Assembly (NCBI GenBank): GCA_021234155.1
Contig: JAJEKV010000165.1
Span: forward strand, 932,001 to 996,000
Source of the DNA: Isoetes taiwanensis
Lineage: Eukaryota > Streptophyta > Lycopodiopsida > Isoetales > Isoetaceae
Length of the DNA stretch: 64,000 bases
Direction: 5' to 3'
In this document: positions 10,866 through 21,000 of the stretch, piece after piece
Layout: each line of letters starts with the position of its first letter
How positions within the stretch are numbered: the stretch's first letter is position 1
Position numbers and translations under genes: made by a program
The notes under the pieces: generated by a model
The model's input: only the letters and a program-made list of their open reading frames with translations
The model's database searches: none
Told to the model about the DNA's origin: nothing

Positions 10866-10890
10866 TGGTCCAAAGACCATGACCTCCCCT
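10866..10890 (-). repeat. Right terminal inverted repeat of the pogo element
   Basis: Reverse complement of 6791-6815 without mismatch. TA target duplication at 10891-10892. Confidence 0.93.
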
Positions 10891-11104
10891 TATGGCATTT
10901 GGCTCTGCAACACAAACAATTTAAGACCAACAAATAACAACTCATATCTTAGATGATGCTTACCCTGGAATATCGTCCACAAATCTGGCACAGCCGTCTA
11001 CAACCTAATCATAAAATTTACGAATTCTGCTACTCTCTTTTTCTGTTGTGCTGCTAGAGTTACTTTCAATCTCCAGATTCATATGAAAAGAATATGATCT
11101 TAAG

Positions 11105-12516
11105 TTAGAAATAATAACCATGAAGGTTTATCAAGCATAAAGTTGGCGCCTGTTGTGGAGAGTTATTTGCAGGTGCAGGCACTGCAGCATTAGCCTGTAA
11201 TAAGTGAGGCTTAGGAGGAGAATTTTTTCTTTTATAAGTAGTAATTTGAAGGGATGACGAGTTGCCTTCATCCATAGCACAACCAGCTATCTATTTTAGA
11301 TTCCAGATTTGATGTTGGCTTGCATTTTAAGAGGATTGCCTCGAGCAGATTTGAATAATCTGGGTTGTGGGCAACTTTATATTTCCAAAAATCAATAGAT
11401 TAGGGCAGTGGATCAGACTGTCAGCAGTGGCCATCTCAATCTTCGCCACTCCTCCATTATGGCCGTGTTTTCGAAATCTGCAAACACTATCTCAACTGGG
11501 TAGTTATTTTAGAAAATAAGAAAATATGCCGTGACCTTCTCCATCTCTTGTGGCCCCGTGCCCATTTTTGCCCATAAGGAAGGTGTGCATGCAAAAACCT
11601 GCTGGAAAAGCCATACAAAGGACGAATGCAGTTCTCTTTGCACAAGGTTTGATACGATGTGAAAATCTGTGCCCCTGCATAAGGCATGGCGCATGCGAAG
11701 GGTATGGCTTTGAAGGGTCCTAATCATAAATACCGTGGAAGAAAAAGCCTTCTTAATGGAACAATTCGCTATCTCTGTAACTGTGTCATCTTCCATGAGC
11801 TTCTTCCCGTGCTTCTGCCTCTTCAAATCTCTCAAAGAAAGTGAAATACCCACAGGACCTGACATAATCTCATGATTTAGATCAGAGATCCCGCCCATAT
11901 GATTTTCTTAAAATGAAGCCATGAATTTATGCACTCTTCTTGATTTCTGCCTGTATTGGGCTCTTCTGTTTCCCCAAATTCCTGAAAAATGAAGCCTCTT
12001 GCCGGGGTAAGAAACATGCCCTAAGGAAGAAACACATGCATCTGCTCCAGAATTGCTCCTGTGAAAAAGATCGGGTGCAGAAACCAAAACCAGAGACCGC
12101 ATGCTCAGATGAATTTCTATATGCAGCTTCAATTAAGCAAACAATCACCACAAAAGGCAAAATCAGAAAAGAAAAGCCATACGGACTAAATCCAACTCTG
12201 AGAGAAAGGAGCAAAATGGCAACCCAAAGAAGCACAGGTATGACAACGAAGGAAAACAAATTGGGTAAGAGAAGAAAGGAATGTATAGACAAATCAAAAG
12301 AAATATGCAACGATTTTGGGTGGTATAGACAGCAGTTCCGACCTAGAGATTGATATTTACCTACTGCTTCAAATATATCATTTGGAATCCAAGATCCTTC
12401 TTTTGCTCATTTGCATTACCTACTGCTTCAAATATATCATTTGGAATCCAAGATCCTTCTTTTGCTCGTTTGGGCCCAGAAGCAGGGCTCTTATTTAGAT
12501 CAATCCTTACTGCCAT
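11105..12516 (-). pseudogene. Plant TPR-like superfamily protein, N-terminal region (partial or decayed)
   Basis: Proposed minus-strand exons: exon 1 12516-12420 (ATG, MAVRIDLNKSPASGPKR, phase 1 donor G|GTAATG), exon 2 11906 down to 11599 or the stop at 11509, and a possible exon 3 11290-11105 (MDEGNSSSLQITTYKRK). Joining exons 1 and 2 keeps the frame. Exon 2 contains KAFSSTVFMIRTLQSHTLRM and, further on, SSFVWLFQQVFACTPSL. From memory this block matches a conserved N-terminal segment of uncharacterised plant TPR-like proteins, where it is followed by a hydrophobic stretch and later TPRs. Here the sequence diverges right after ACTPSL and no TPRs follow, so the gene is probably truncated. The pogo element lies immediately downstream (10890). 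A 59-bp tandem duplication copies the exon 1 donor. Function in the family is unknown. Confidence 0.5.
12358..12475 (+). repeat. 59-bp tandem duplication spanning a splice donor
   Basis: Two near-identical 59-bp copies start at 12358 and 12417 (TACCTACTGCTTCAAATATA). On the minus strand each carries the end of proposed exon 1 and a TAG|GTAA donor, so two alternative donors sit in tandem. Confidence 0.9.
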
Positions 12517-12519
12517 GTC

Positions 12520-13080
12520 TTCTATTGCTACAGCTCGGCCTGTTCTTTTGCTTCCTATTTGTGCAGAGACGAAGTACTGAAAGCGGATTCATTAGATTTG
12601 CAAGCGGATTGGAGAAACAAAAGAAGGTGATTCAACTGAAATCGGAAAGAAAAAGAAGGAAATAGTGTGCTCACAGACTCGCACATAAATTCGTTGCTTC
12701 TTGCCCTATTTCAAAGCCACTTTCCTTCGAGGTATCAAGCTGCCCTAAAACGTGGAGAGGGTGAGAGATCCTGCTTCGTCTTCAAACAAAGAAAAATGAC
12801 GGTACTACAACAACAGACTCCAGAACCCAGATGCGGTATCAGAAGTCTTATGTCCACCAGTTTGGAGATTTGTTTGAAAAGCCAGGAATCCTGTAGATTG
12901 ATGGCTGACAGTGGAGAAAGAATTGGAAGAAGAGCAATTTCTTGGAACTAATTGAATGCCGGATACTGCACCATCGTTAGGAAGAAAGCAACAGGAGCGA
13001 GATGCAACAACTAGAGAGCTTTTCGACTTCTGGATCTCCTAATACTCAGCGTTCAAACAGCACTGACCTGAAATAGGGCT
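12520..13080. other. Upstream region of the TPR-like gene; no separate gene seen
   Basis: The minus strand from about 12955 to 12520 is where the 5' untranslated region and promoter of the TPR-like gene should lie. The plus-strand open frames here (such as 12667-12951) show no recognisable domain. Confidence 0.35.
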
Positions 13081-13084
13081 GACC

Positions 13085-13213
13085 GCCAGTTTACTGGCAA
13101 CAGCCAGTTTTGAGCAGTCACCGGCATATCTTAGGCTTATGCTGGCATATACTTGAATATGCCACAAACCCACCTAAACAAGGGTTTGCCCCACTAGGGG
13201 CAACCCAAAAAAT
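13085..13213 (+). repeat. Dispersed repeat A, copy 1
   Basis: The block GGCATATACTTGAATATGCC, followed by CCCAC and the hairpin GGGTTTGCCCC-ACTA-GGGGCAACCC, recurs inverted at 53690-53800 and, without the hairpin, at about 57955-58045. Three copies in one window define a dispersed family, probably the end of a transposable element. Confidence 0.75.
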
Positions 13214-13600
13214 TCGCGAAAGCGATGAAGGTTTCGCTTACGCGAAAATTTTAATTTTTTTTTTTATATATTTTCGCGTAAGCGAAATAGGAGTTTCGCT
13301 ATGTGAAAATTCAAAAAAAAAAAAAAAAATCGGATTTTTTTTTTCACGTAAACGAAACAAGTATTTTGCTTATGTGAAAATGTGAAAATTAAAAAAAAAA
13401 AAAAGAGGTTTTTTTTTATATTTTTTATTTTCGCGTAAGCGAAATCTTCAGTTTCGCCTAAGCGAAACCTTTTTTGCGTAAGCAAAACTAAAGGTTTTGA
13501 TTTTTTTTTTTTTTAGTTTTTACTGTTGAAAAAGTTTAGATGTAAGCAAAAAAGGTTTCGTTTAAACTTTACGTGAAAAATTCCGAACCTTTTTTTTTTT
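13214..13600. repeat. Cluster of TTTCGC(N)GCGAAA palindromes separated by A or T runs
   Basis: About eight copies of a palindrome related to TTTCGCTTACGCGAAA occur at 13232, 13271, 13294, 13341, 13364, 13428, 13452 and 13470. They alternate in sense and are separated by poly-A or poly-T runs of 9-15 bases. It directly abuts repeat A. The short open frames over it simply repeat FAYAKI/FAYVKM-like words. Confidence 0.85.
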
Positions 13601-15141
13601 TGCCGTATTTTTGATGTATTATGCTTCAAATTTGTGCCGTATCATTCGAATAATATGTATTGAGTATAAAACATATACAGTATTGAACCGATCCCTGAGT
13701 ACGAGGTTCTATGCACAAATGCAAGTAAGCAACCAGAAATTAACCATGTTGCCTCTTCGGCAAGAAGTTAAAGACAAAACTCTGGCTTTTTTGTCTGCTC
13801 TTCAATAAAGCCCATGTTGAGATAGCCTATGTAGAAAACTGTGGGTTCCCATTAGAATAACTAAGCACAATGAAGAGAAGCTAGAACACGAACTCAGAAA
13901 CCTTACTGGATCTAATAGATCTATAGACTATTGGACTTACCTCTACTGGATGATCACAATGTGCTGTTGTGATAAGAAGAGATACATCGACATGAAAATG
14001 CATCCAGAAACCATCCTTCATGCATTTCATAGCAAATAAAGTTGCGAAAGATGTTGCAGAATGTCATTAAAAAAAAATAGAAATATTCCAAAAGGACTCA
14101 ATATAGACATTCAACTTATAGTTCCAAGAGAAGCATCAACAACCAGCTTGAAATCTAACCTGTAAATGCTTGTTTGCCCCAAGTATACACATTTTTACAA
14201 AATGCTGGCAGCTTACAGACCAAGGCAGCATTAAGGTGCAAGACGAGAATGCATAACCTTGCATCACCCTCTAATTGATTGGAATGTTTTATCTGCTAAA
14301 AAGACCATTTTCGATTCCAAGCATGACGCCCTGCCAATTATCTATTCGAAGTATGTTCATGCATAAAATCTAATGAAGCAGTTCATAAGCACAAGGCTTT
14401 GGTACCCTGCCAAAGATATACAGGCTGCACCCTTGGATACAATCTCCACCTGCAAAATATGAATTCTACTATCTCTAGTTGTATCTAACAACAAAATACC
14501 ATATGTTCTCCATACTCTGTGCTAGCCATTAAAAATGTCATGCACAAAGCATGATGCTATGCCACAATTATAAGAAACACACCTCTAATTGACCTCCAAA
14601 GATGATGGCTACTACATCAACTATTTGTTGACTTCCTATCTATATCATGCACCTTTCGGCCTTAAATGTCCATGCACGCAAACAAAAAGCATGTCATGTG
14701 TCCAAGCAAGATCCAAGCAAAAAAAATAACAAAAAGCTAGTCAGCATTGTATAAATAATCTTCAACATAAGTTTGCTCTTGCGTTCAAGAACCATATCTA
14801 AACTGGGAGATCTTAACTATCCATGGTTTTTTGTCACGTTCAATATCTTCTAGAAGTTTAACTTTAGATATTACCCTCACAAGAAACACATGTGGAAAAG
14901 GGAAAAAAGGATGAGAATAACTTAGAAACCTCCATATTGCTGCAGCTAGCTAAGCAATGGTTGCATAAAATAATTGTGAACATTTCTACATTAGCTTACA
15001 ATTTGTTACATGAACACATCATGAACAGCCATAGGAATAGTCGTCAACTTCAAATTCAACATCATAAAAACGATTGGAAAACTCAAATGCATCTTAGCGC
15101 TCTCAAAGGTTAATAGGTAAAGCTATTTTCTAAGCATTGCT
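13601..15141. other. No gene seen
   Basis: AT-rich sequence. No open frame longer than about 75 codons, no recognised motif, and no obvious repeat. Confidence 0.5.
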
Positions 15142-15996
15142 CCAAACGTAAACCGCCGTTTGATGGAAATTCCTCGAATATTCCATATTTTTTCTTTTAG
15201 GTAACTTAGGGTTTACGGGCTTCTGGTGGCGCCGCTTATAGCGCCGCCATTAACTTCCCCTGCAGCAGCAGCCGGCCATTTGTGCAGAGACGCCATTCCT
15301 TTGCAGCAGCGTCGCCATAGCTTTCTTTGCTCCAGAGCTTTCTTTGCTGCAGCGCCAGAGCTTTCTTTGTTGGAGCGGCGCCAGAGCTTTCTGCAGCGCC
15401 AGAGCTTTCTTTGCTTCCTTTGCCAGGGCTTTCTTTGCCAGAGCTTCTTTTGCAACAGCACCGCTAGCTTCCTTTGTGCACAAACATGAAATGTATGATT
15501 TCTTTGTTCCGGGAAGATCTTGTTTCTTTGATTCTTCAAGCAGCGGCCGACGAACAAACAGGGAATGGGCTGAGGGAATGAACAAACAGGGAATGTTCTG
15601 CACAAACAGGGAATGGGCTTGAAGATTCACATGTTCCGCATGGAGTTCATTCAACAGAAGATTCACGCATCAGAGTTCATCCATCAGTGGGAGCTATGAT
15701 TTTTCAGCAAGGGGGTAATCGTAAGTCCAAAGACATCCAAGAAAACCTTGCATGTGCGTGTGAATGTAAGCTTGAAAATCTTGCTTGAAGAATGTAAGTT
15801 ACAGCCGCTTGAAGAATGTAAGAATGTAAGCTTGAATCTTTCTTGAATGTAAGCTTGAATCTTGCTTGAAGAATGTAGGAAATGGCTTACAAACTCCCCT
15901 CTGTTTTCGCTTGCAAAATCCCCCTCTGTTTTGCTTGCAAGAATCATTGCCGGAAAACAAGACCGGAATTTCCATCAAACGGCGGTTTACGTTTGG
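15142..15996. mobile_element. 855-bp non-autonomous TIR element
   Basis: Perfect 32-bp terminal inverted repeats at 15142-15173 and 15965-15996 (outer bases CCAAACGTAAACCGCCG). The interior has no transposase. It contains a GC-rich minisatellite of GCCAGAGCTTTCTTTG-like units, tandem AACAGGGAATGGGCT words (15553-15620) and repeated TTGAAGAATGTAAG words (15765-15880). I could not find a clear flanking target duplication, so the superfamily is undecided (Mutator-like or hAT-like). A TTAGGGTTT telo-box occurs at about 15206. Confidence 0.75.
15315..15460 (+). repeat. GCCAGAGCTTTCTTTG minisatellite
   Basis: Seven or so imperfect copies of a 16-25 bp unit. On the minus strand it encodes an Ala/Lys/Leu-rich helix-like repeat (KEALAKKALAKEAKKAL), which I regard as a by-product of the repeat. 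Confidence 0.8.
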
Positions 15997-16032
15997 TAGC
16001 CGGCCGGATTTCGGGGTTTCCGGCCGGTTACC
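15995..16032. repeat. GGTAGCCGGCCGGA hairpin adjoining the TIR element
   Basis: GGTAGCCGGCCGGA and TCCGGCCGGTTACC are complementary with one mismatch across a 10-base loop. The hairpin touches the right end of the TIR element and has no counterpart on its left side. Confidence 0.7.
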
Positions 16033-16839
16033 TAGCACATAGACTGCACCTCAAGAAAGACAGAGTCTTGGCTCTCAAACTCACGGCTCTCCATCTAAGC
16101 CAATACGCTATGCAAACTTCTGGTTGCATATACAGCTTTTAATCCCACATAACCGCCTAAAGCTCAATGTCCATATGAAGCATCCATCACTAGATCATTC
16201 CAAGCCATAAACAAAAGCAACAGAATGTAAGAGTGGAAAAGTATTGTTTGCAAATCTTAAAATATGTTTTGCAAATGCAATGAAGGCGGAATGAGAATCG
16301 CCTATAAAAACCCTGCAAACAGCAAACTATATTAGATCCAAAAGTTGTCAAGAAATACCTAGGAGAGCATTTGAATATTTACTGTAAAACATATCTGAGA
16401 AGCTTAATATATACCTAGGCTTCCGAAACCTGAATACGAGACCAGACATGACATTAAACAAATTGCAGAGCTCTGCCAGAAAGCTGGCAGATCTATTTTC
16501 TAATCCACAAAGTATCAAGGTAATAAAGTTTGGGATGCCGACTCGTCGACAACACACCTATGTTCGATTTTGCAAAGCCAGTTACATTCTTTACTGCAAC
16601 ACCAAAACTAGAACGATAATCCTTTAGCGTGCACATACCCGGGGCTTCGCGGCGCAACAAGAAGCTTGCAATTGGCGGCACCTGGATATGCAATGATATG
16701 GCTTTGTCGATAACTTTGTTCATTGCCCTTTTATCCTTTGTCTCGAACCCAAAGCTGTGCAATGATGGCACGTCAGCTTTTTTTTCCTTTCTTGCTTTCT
16801 ATGGAGTTCAAGTTCAAAACCTTTTCATGTGAATTCCCT
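16033..16839. other. Mostly non-coding; one exon-like minus segment
   Basis: On the minus strand about 16770-16640 reads SFGFETKDKRAMNKVIDKA, then ISLHIQVPPIASFLLRREAPG, up to a GTATGTG donor-like site. It could be a first exon but matches no family known to me. The remainder shows nothing. Confidence 0.2.
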
Positions 16840-17450
16840 CTTTCAAACTCGAATCCCCTTGTCTCTGTGATTATCCCATTTCTCCTCATCTCCTTATTCT
16901 AAAGTGCAATCTCCTATTGCGCCCTCATTACCCCTACTAAACCTACTACCCCATTTCTACTCATCCTCCGTCCTAAACTGCAATCTCCCATTCTAATTTA
17001 CAATCCTCCACTACTCCCTCATTACCCCTACTAACCCTAACTACCCCATTTCTCGTCATCCCCTATTCTTCATTTTTTTTAGTGGAAATCACCATGTTCT
17101 AAATTGCAATCCTCTTATTACTCTTAGTATCCTTGATGACCCCATTTCTCCTCATCCCCTATTCTTCGTTTCTTTACAGAACATCTTCGTGTTCCAAATT
17201 GCAATCCCTCATTACCCCTACTAATCCAGACTACCCCATTTCTTGTCATCCCCTATTCTTCGTTTTTTTGGTAGAAATCCCTATGTTTTAAATTGCAATC
17301 CTCTTATTACTCCCTCATTACCCCTAGTACCCGTGACTACCCCATTTCTCCTCATCCACTATTCTTCATTTCTTACAGAAAATCCCCATGTTCTAAACTG
17401 CAATCCCCCTGTTACTCCCTCAATACCCCTAACATAGAACTAGAATCCCC
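16840..17450 (+). repeat. Approximately 100-bp tandem satellite, about six imperfect copies
   Basis: The phrase CTACCCCATTTCT(C)CTCATCC recurs at about 16946, 17041, 17137, 17231 and 17337, a spacing of 94-106 bases. Between copies stand TTCTAAATTGCAATCC and CTCATTACCCCTACTA words. Open frames here repeat LNCNP and ITPS-like words and are not genes. Confidence 0.85.
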
Positions 17451-18422
17451 TTCTCCTCAAGAAATTATCCTTTGCTCGTCAATCTCCCATTTCCAAAAGG
17501 GGGTATTTTAAAGAGGATGTGGGCATCATCTTTTAAGCATCACAACTTTCTACTGATGTCCTATATGCATCACAGTTTCCATTGTCTTCCTATATGTATG
17601 GCGTGGAAAGGGCTTGATTTGCAGCTTTTAGGCAGCTCAATTTTCTATTGCCCTCCTATATGCTCATGATGCCTATGTAGAGATTTGAGAAGCCTTGTTG
17701 CACATCAAGTATTGAATTGTTTAGATGGTAACCATCATGCGACAACACCATCTTTGATTTGTAGAACAACATTTGGTTTGTAGCCGATTTTGTGGTTCAT
17801 ATGAGGAGCTACAGTTATATGCTTTATGAAGGATTTGGATAAACAATATAGATCTATTGAATAGCCAATAATGTTGCCATTGATAAAGACGCACAGAGTC
17901 CTCCCCAAAAATTACTAAGAGGCCAAAAAACACTCTGAACCAATCTACCAAAAAGCAACCGAATCACTTAGAAAAAGCAATCAAAACCAAACTTCTCACC
18001 AACTTCCTCCATCCCGCTCTCAAATACTACTGGTAGAAATCTTCCCACACAGAGAGTTGGCATGAAACAAGGACCAAGCCGACCATTCAACCTCGTTAAC
18101 AAACAAAAGTCCCTTCGTCGTTTCTGACATTGTATAAAAGAACAACCACCATCACCTCCAGTAATAGAAATAAAACCCCAAGCAAAAAAAAAAACATATA
18201 AGGTTCTCTACAACCAAATATCCTAAACCACACCCTTAAAGACGTACAAAATGATTATGCAAACTAAATTGGCTCCCTCGATTTCAAGAAAATAATACCA
18301 AGTTGGTCAAGTTTATTACTGAAGGATATTCCATGGGATATGCCAAGGCGCTTGATTCTAGCCACCCAATGTGGCTCAATTTTTTAGGGTTAATCCAACC
18401 TTATGAATGCAACCAAATACAC
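17451..18422. other. No gene; short sequence shared inverted with 23.0 kb
   Basis: GGGGGTATTTTAAAGAGGATGTGGGCATCATC (about 17501-17532) matches the reverse complement of about 22998-23030 with few differences, so it belongs to a dispersed repeat. No coding sequence recognised. Confidence 0.45.
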
Positions 18423-18548
18423 AGCTGACTTCTAGAATACAAATACATCTTCTTGGTACAAAACTCGGCTTCCTGCTGAAGCCTTAGCTGACTTCTAGAA
18501 TACAAATACATCTTCTTGGTACAAAACTCGGCTTCCTGCTGAAGCCTT
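18423..18548 (+). repeat. 63-bp tandem duplication
   Basis: Two adjacent, essentially identical 63-bp copies starting AGCTGACTTCTAGAATAC at 18423 and 18486. The length is a multiple of three, so the minus-strand open frame repeats 21 residues (LQQEAEFCTKKMYLYSRSQL). Confidence 0.93.
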
Positions 18549-18574
18549 GCATCGTGCATATTAGGAGAACAAGC

Positions 18575-18660
18575 AGCAGACAATTAGGCTAGGGGAATCG
18601 AACCCCTTGTGCGCGACGCGCATAGCGAAAGGGTCGGGTGCTACTCCCATGCAAAATGCA
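18575..18660 (-). other. tRNA-like sequence, probable SINE head or tRNA fragment
   Basis: On the minus strand AGGGGTTCGATTCCCCT forms a perfect T-arm and contains the pol III B box GGTTCGATTCC. Upstream is a GC-rich stretch with the palindrome TGCGCGACGCGCA. I find no acceptor stem pairing, so this is not a complete tRNA. A tRNA-derived SINE or a tRNA relic is most likely. Confidence 0.4.
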
Positions 18661-19590
18661 TATGCAGGCATTCAAGAAGATGGCAGGCAACACAAGCACA
18701 AAACAAATTTTTATTTTTTACAAACTTCCAGATTACTAAAATTAAAACCAAATTCACCCAATACAAAATAAATAGGGCATCTACCTTCGCTTTGTGGACC
18801 TCGGAAGCTTTGTTCAAGATGCAAGGAAACAAACGATTCTAAGCCTGACCTTCTTCATAAACAAACAGTGCATTGAACACCAAGCAGCGCATTCAACCAA
18901 ACGACTTTGAACCTGGCCTTCTTCACATTAAACAGGCATCTTCTGAACCCGATCTTTTGAACCCTAGCGGCAACATCCAGTCGTTTGAACCCTCACGGCA
19001 ACATCCTGCTTCCAAAAATCCAGTCGGAGCTGGTTGCTTCAAAAAAGCAGATAAAACAGGCAGGTTAAAGCAACAGGCGACCATCTCCAGGGCAGCAACT
19101 GCAAAGATCAGATTGGTGTCCACCAGAGCACCGGCCTCCTAAATCCTAGACTCATCTTTTCCTTTCTAAACTCGAGTCTTCCTTTCTAAATCCGGCAAAC
19201 TTGAAACCCTCGAGGTATGCATAGAAAAAATAACCCTAAACCCTGAAAACTTTGCCTCATGCACCACCTTATCTTTTCTACATTTTCTATACAAATAGCC
19301 CCCACTATCTATCTATTGCAAATCATATGTAATAGATCTACTCGAACCTTGAATTGCAAATGTTATCAATACAGGTTGGTCAATTTGTTGAATAAACTTG
19401 ACCACTAACACCAAGCTTCAATATGGCATATACGAAATGGGAAGTAATACACAAAAATAATTATTTCAATTTTTCCTCTCAGTGTCCGGCATAAAAAGTT
19501 CAGAATAAAGAAAATATGAAACTGAAAAGGTCCAAAGGACAGCTTACATGCTGTAGGCAATGCACCCAATGATATCAGAACCCATATTTT
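18661..19590. other. No convincing gene
   Basis: A small tandem repeat (TTTGAACCCT.CGGCAACATCC) lies at about 18955-19012. The 89-codon plus-strand frame at 18873-19142 overlaps it and shows no domain. On the minus strand near 19560-19620, GFENQLKQNMGSDIIGCIAY looks exon-like and may belong to the PPR pseudogene. Confidence 0.35.
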
Positions 19591-19599
19591 GCTTGAGCT

Positions 19600-20430
19600 G
19601 ATTCTCAAAACCATCCAATGCGGCCAAAAAGATCAACTATGCAATTGCAGTGAACAGCAAAGCAGCATGTCAGCTCTTCCATGTTTGGTACAACATGTTA
19701 TTATCACGTTCCATGCACTGATATTAGAATTTGGTAATTTACATCCTCCTTTAGACTGCCACAGACATCAATATGTCTAGTACATACTAGGATCCAGTTC
19801 AAGTCCAAGCTCTGTGAACCGTCTATCAAGTAAGGCAGTAACATCACCACATTTTTATGTCATAACCTGTAAAAGATATTCATGAATATGCCTGCCTTCC
19901 TCAAAGGCACCAATGTTACTGCAATCTTATGCTTAAAAATGCAATTTTCCCTGGATTTATCTCCTTTTGATGCATGGTGTCAAAACTTTTCAATAGATTT
20001 TCAGAAATGTTGTGAACGTAGCTAGTCATGATAGTCCATAAGGCCCATCATGACTTGGTGCATCATCTATTAAAAGATGCAATCACTGAATGTGTTCCAT
20101 GAATTTTGAACTTGACAGTTCATCAAAGGTTCTTCCAGCCTCCTCCATGCTTCCAAATCTGCCATACGTATTAATAAGAGCACTGGCCACAAAACATAAT
20201 CCTGGAGCTTATTTCGGATGATATGTTCATGATCTTCCATAAACAAGAAACAAGCAGGATTAGCATAAAGTATAGGTTATTGCATTCCAAGTATGACGAG
20301 TTGGATGTAGAACCCTGTCAAATGACTAGCTTTCTACTCCAAATATCACAAGAACAAAATAATTGAAGAATGTGGTCTCAAAACTGCAATCGGGTCAATT
20401 CCATGAGGCTCTAAAGATTTAAGTTGAACT
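19600..20430 (-). pseudogene. Pentatricopeptide repeat (PPR) protein pseudogene
   Basis: PPR proteins bind organellar RNA in plastids and mitochondria. Reading the minus strand from about 20430, LEPHGIDPIAV is followed by a decayed stretch, then EDHEHIIRNKLQDYV, then (about 20220-20110) ASALINTYGRFGSMEEAGR followed by TFDEL. That is the classic PLS-type pattern of 'LI.MYG..GS...A...FD'. Further on, SAWNVIITCCTKHGRADM (about 19715-19660) matches the 'WN.MI...A.HG' step of the next repeat. Several stops and frame changes separate the pieces, so it cannot be translated. No start and no C-terminal E/DYW domain are visible. It lies about 570 bp downstream of the F-box gene on the same strand, with no sign of a link. 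Confidence 0.72.
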
Positions 20431-21000
20431 TACAAACCCTTTCCTCGCTGAGCCTGCATCTGTCGGCCTGCCAGGATTTTGCACAAGAAAGCTAAGATGT
20501 TTAAATTTCTGCAAGAGAATTCCATAGCAAGTGCTAAAGTCCTCGCTTATATGTGGTTGCTAAAAAGGCCGAGAGACAACACAAGAGGTGACTCTTGTGT
20601 TATGCTCATTAATTACAACAATAAATGATGGAGTACCTTATGCCATTTCAAAGAAACAGTCCATAGTGGAAGAACCATGAATCAGCGCTGCAAAATCAGA
20701 GAACAAAAGTTGAATTAGGCCTATAATTTTGCAAAATGAACAATTAACCTCTTTCTGTGTCCAGCTATTCACAACTGCCTACCTGGTTTTCTGCAGAGAT
20801 CTTCTCTAGCTTCTAAATTACAAATGTGCATCAATCAAGCGCCAGACGCTTATAGAATGCACTTTCATGTTCTTCTAATTCGTAAAATGGCAACAAAAAG
20901 ACCACCATACTTTTCTTTTATGATAATCGATACATGTGAGCGTCCTTTTTGGTAAAAGTATGTGATTAGAAGCATTTAAGCTTCCAATCCTTGCTAACTT
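20431..21000. other. Spacer downstream of the F-box gene, no gene seen
   Basis: AT-rich sequence. It probably holds the 3' untranslated region of the minus-strand F-box gene next to 21001. No open frame of note. Confidence 0.45.

Larger units (their letters stand above)
6791..10890 (+). mobile_element. Complete pogo/Tigger-type DNA transposon, 4100 bp
   Basis: The element is bounded by perfect 25-bp terminal inverted repeats (6791-6815 and 10866-10890, outer bases AGGGGAGGTCATGG). A TA dinucleotide lies immediately outside each end (6789-6790 and 10891-10892). TA duplication and short inverted repeats are diagnostic of the Tc1/mariner/pogo superfamily, and the interior encodes a matching transposase. 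The 5' non-coding part (6816-7604) carries a telo-box-like AAACCCTAACCCTAA near 6921, and the 3' part (9825-10865) shows no gene. The perfect ends suggest fairly recent movement, but the transposase is now broken, so this copy would need a helper. Confidence 0.92.

Noticed and set aside
13214-13600. CRISPR-like array
   Set aside because: The repeats are imperfect palindromes of alternating sense separated by homopolymers. There are no spacers of constant length, and the DNA is plant nuclear.
15250-15666. Ala/Lys/Leu-rich helical protein
   Set aside because: It is generated by a minisatellite inside a non-autonomous element; both strands and several frames are open.
18575-18660. Functional tRNA gene
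   Set aside because: The T-arm is perfect but no acceptor stem or anticodon arm can be formed.
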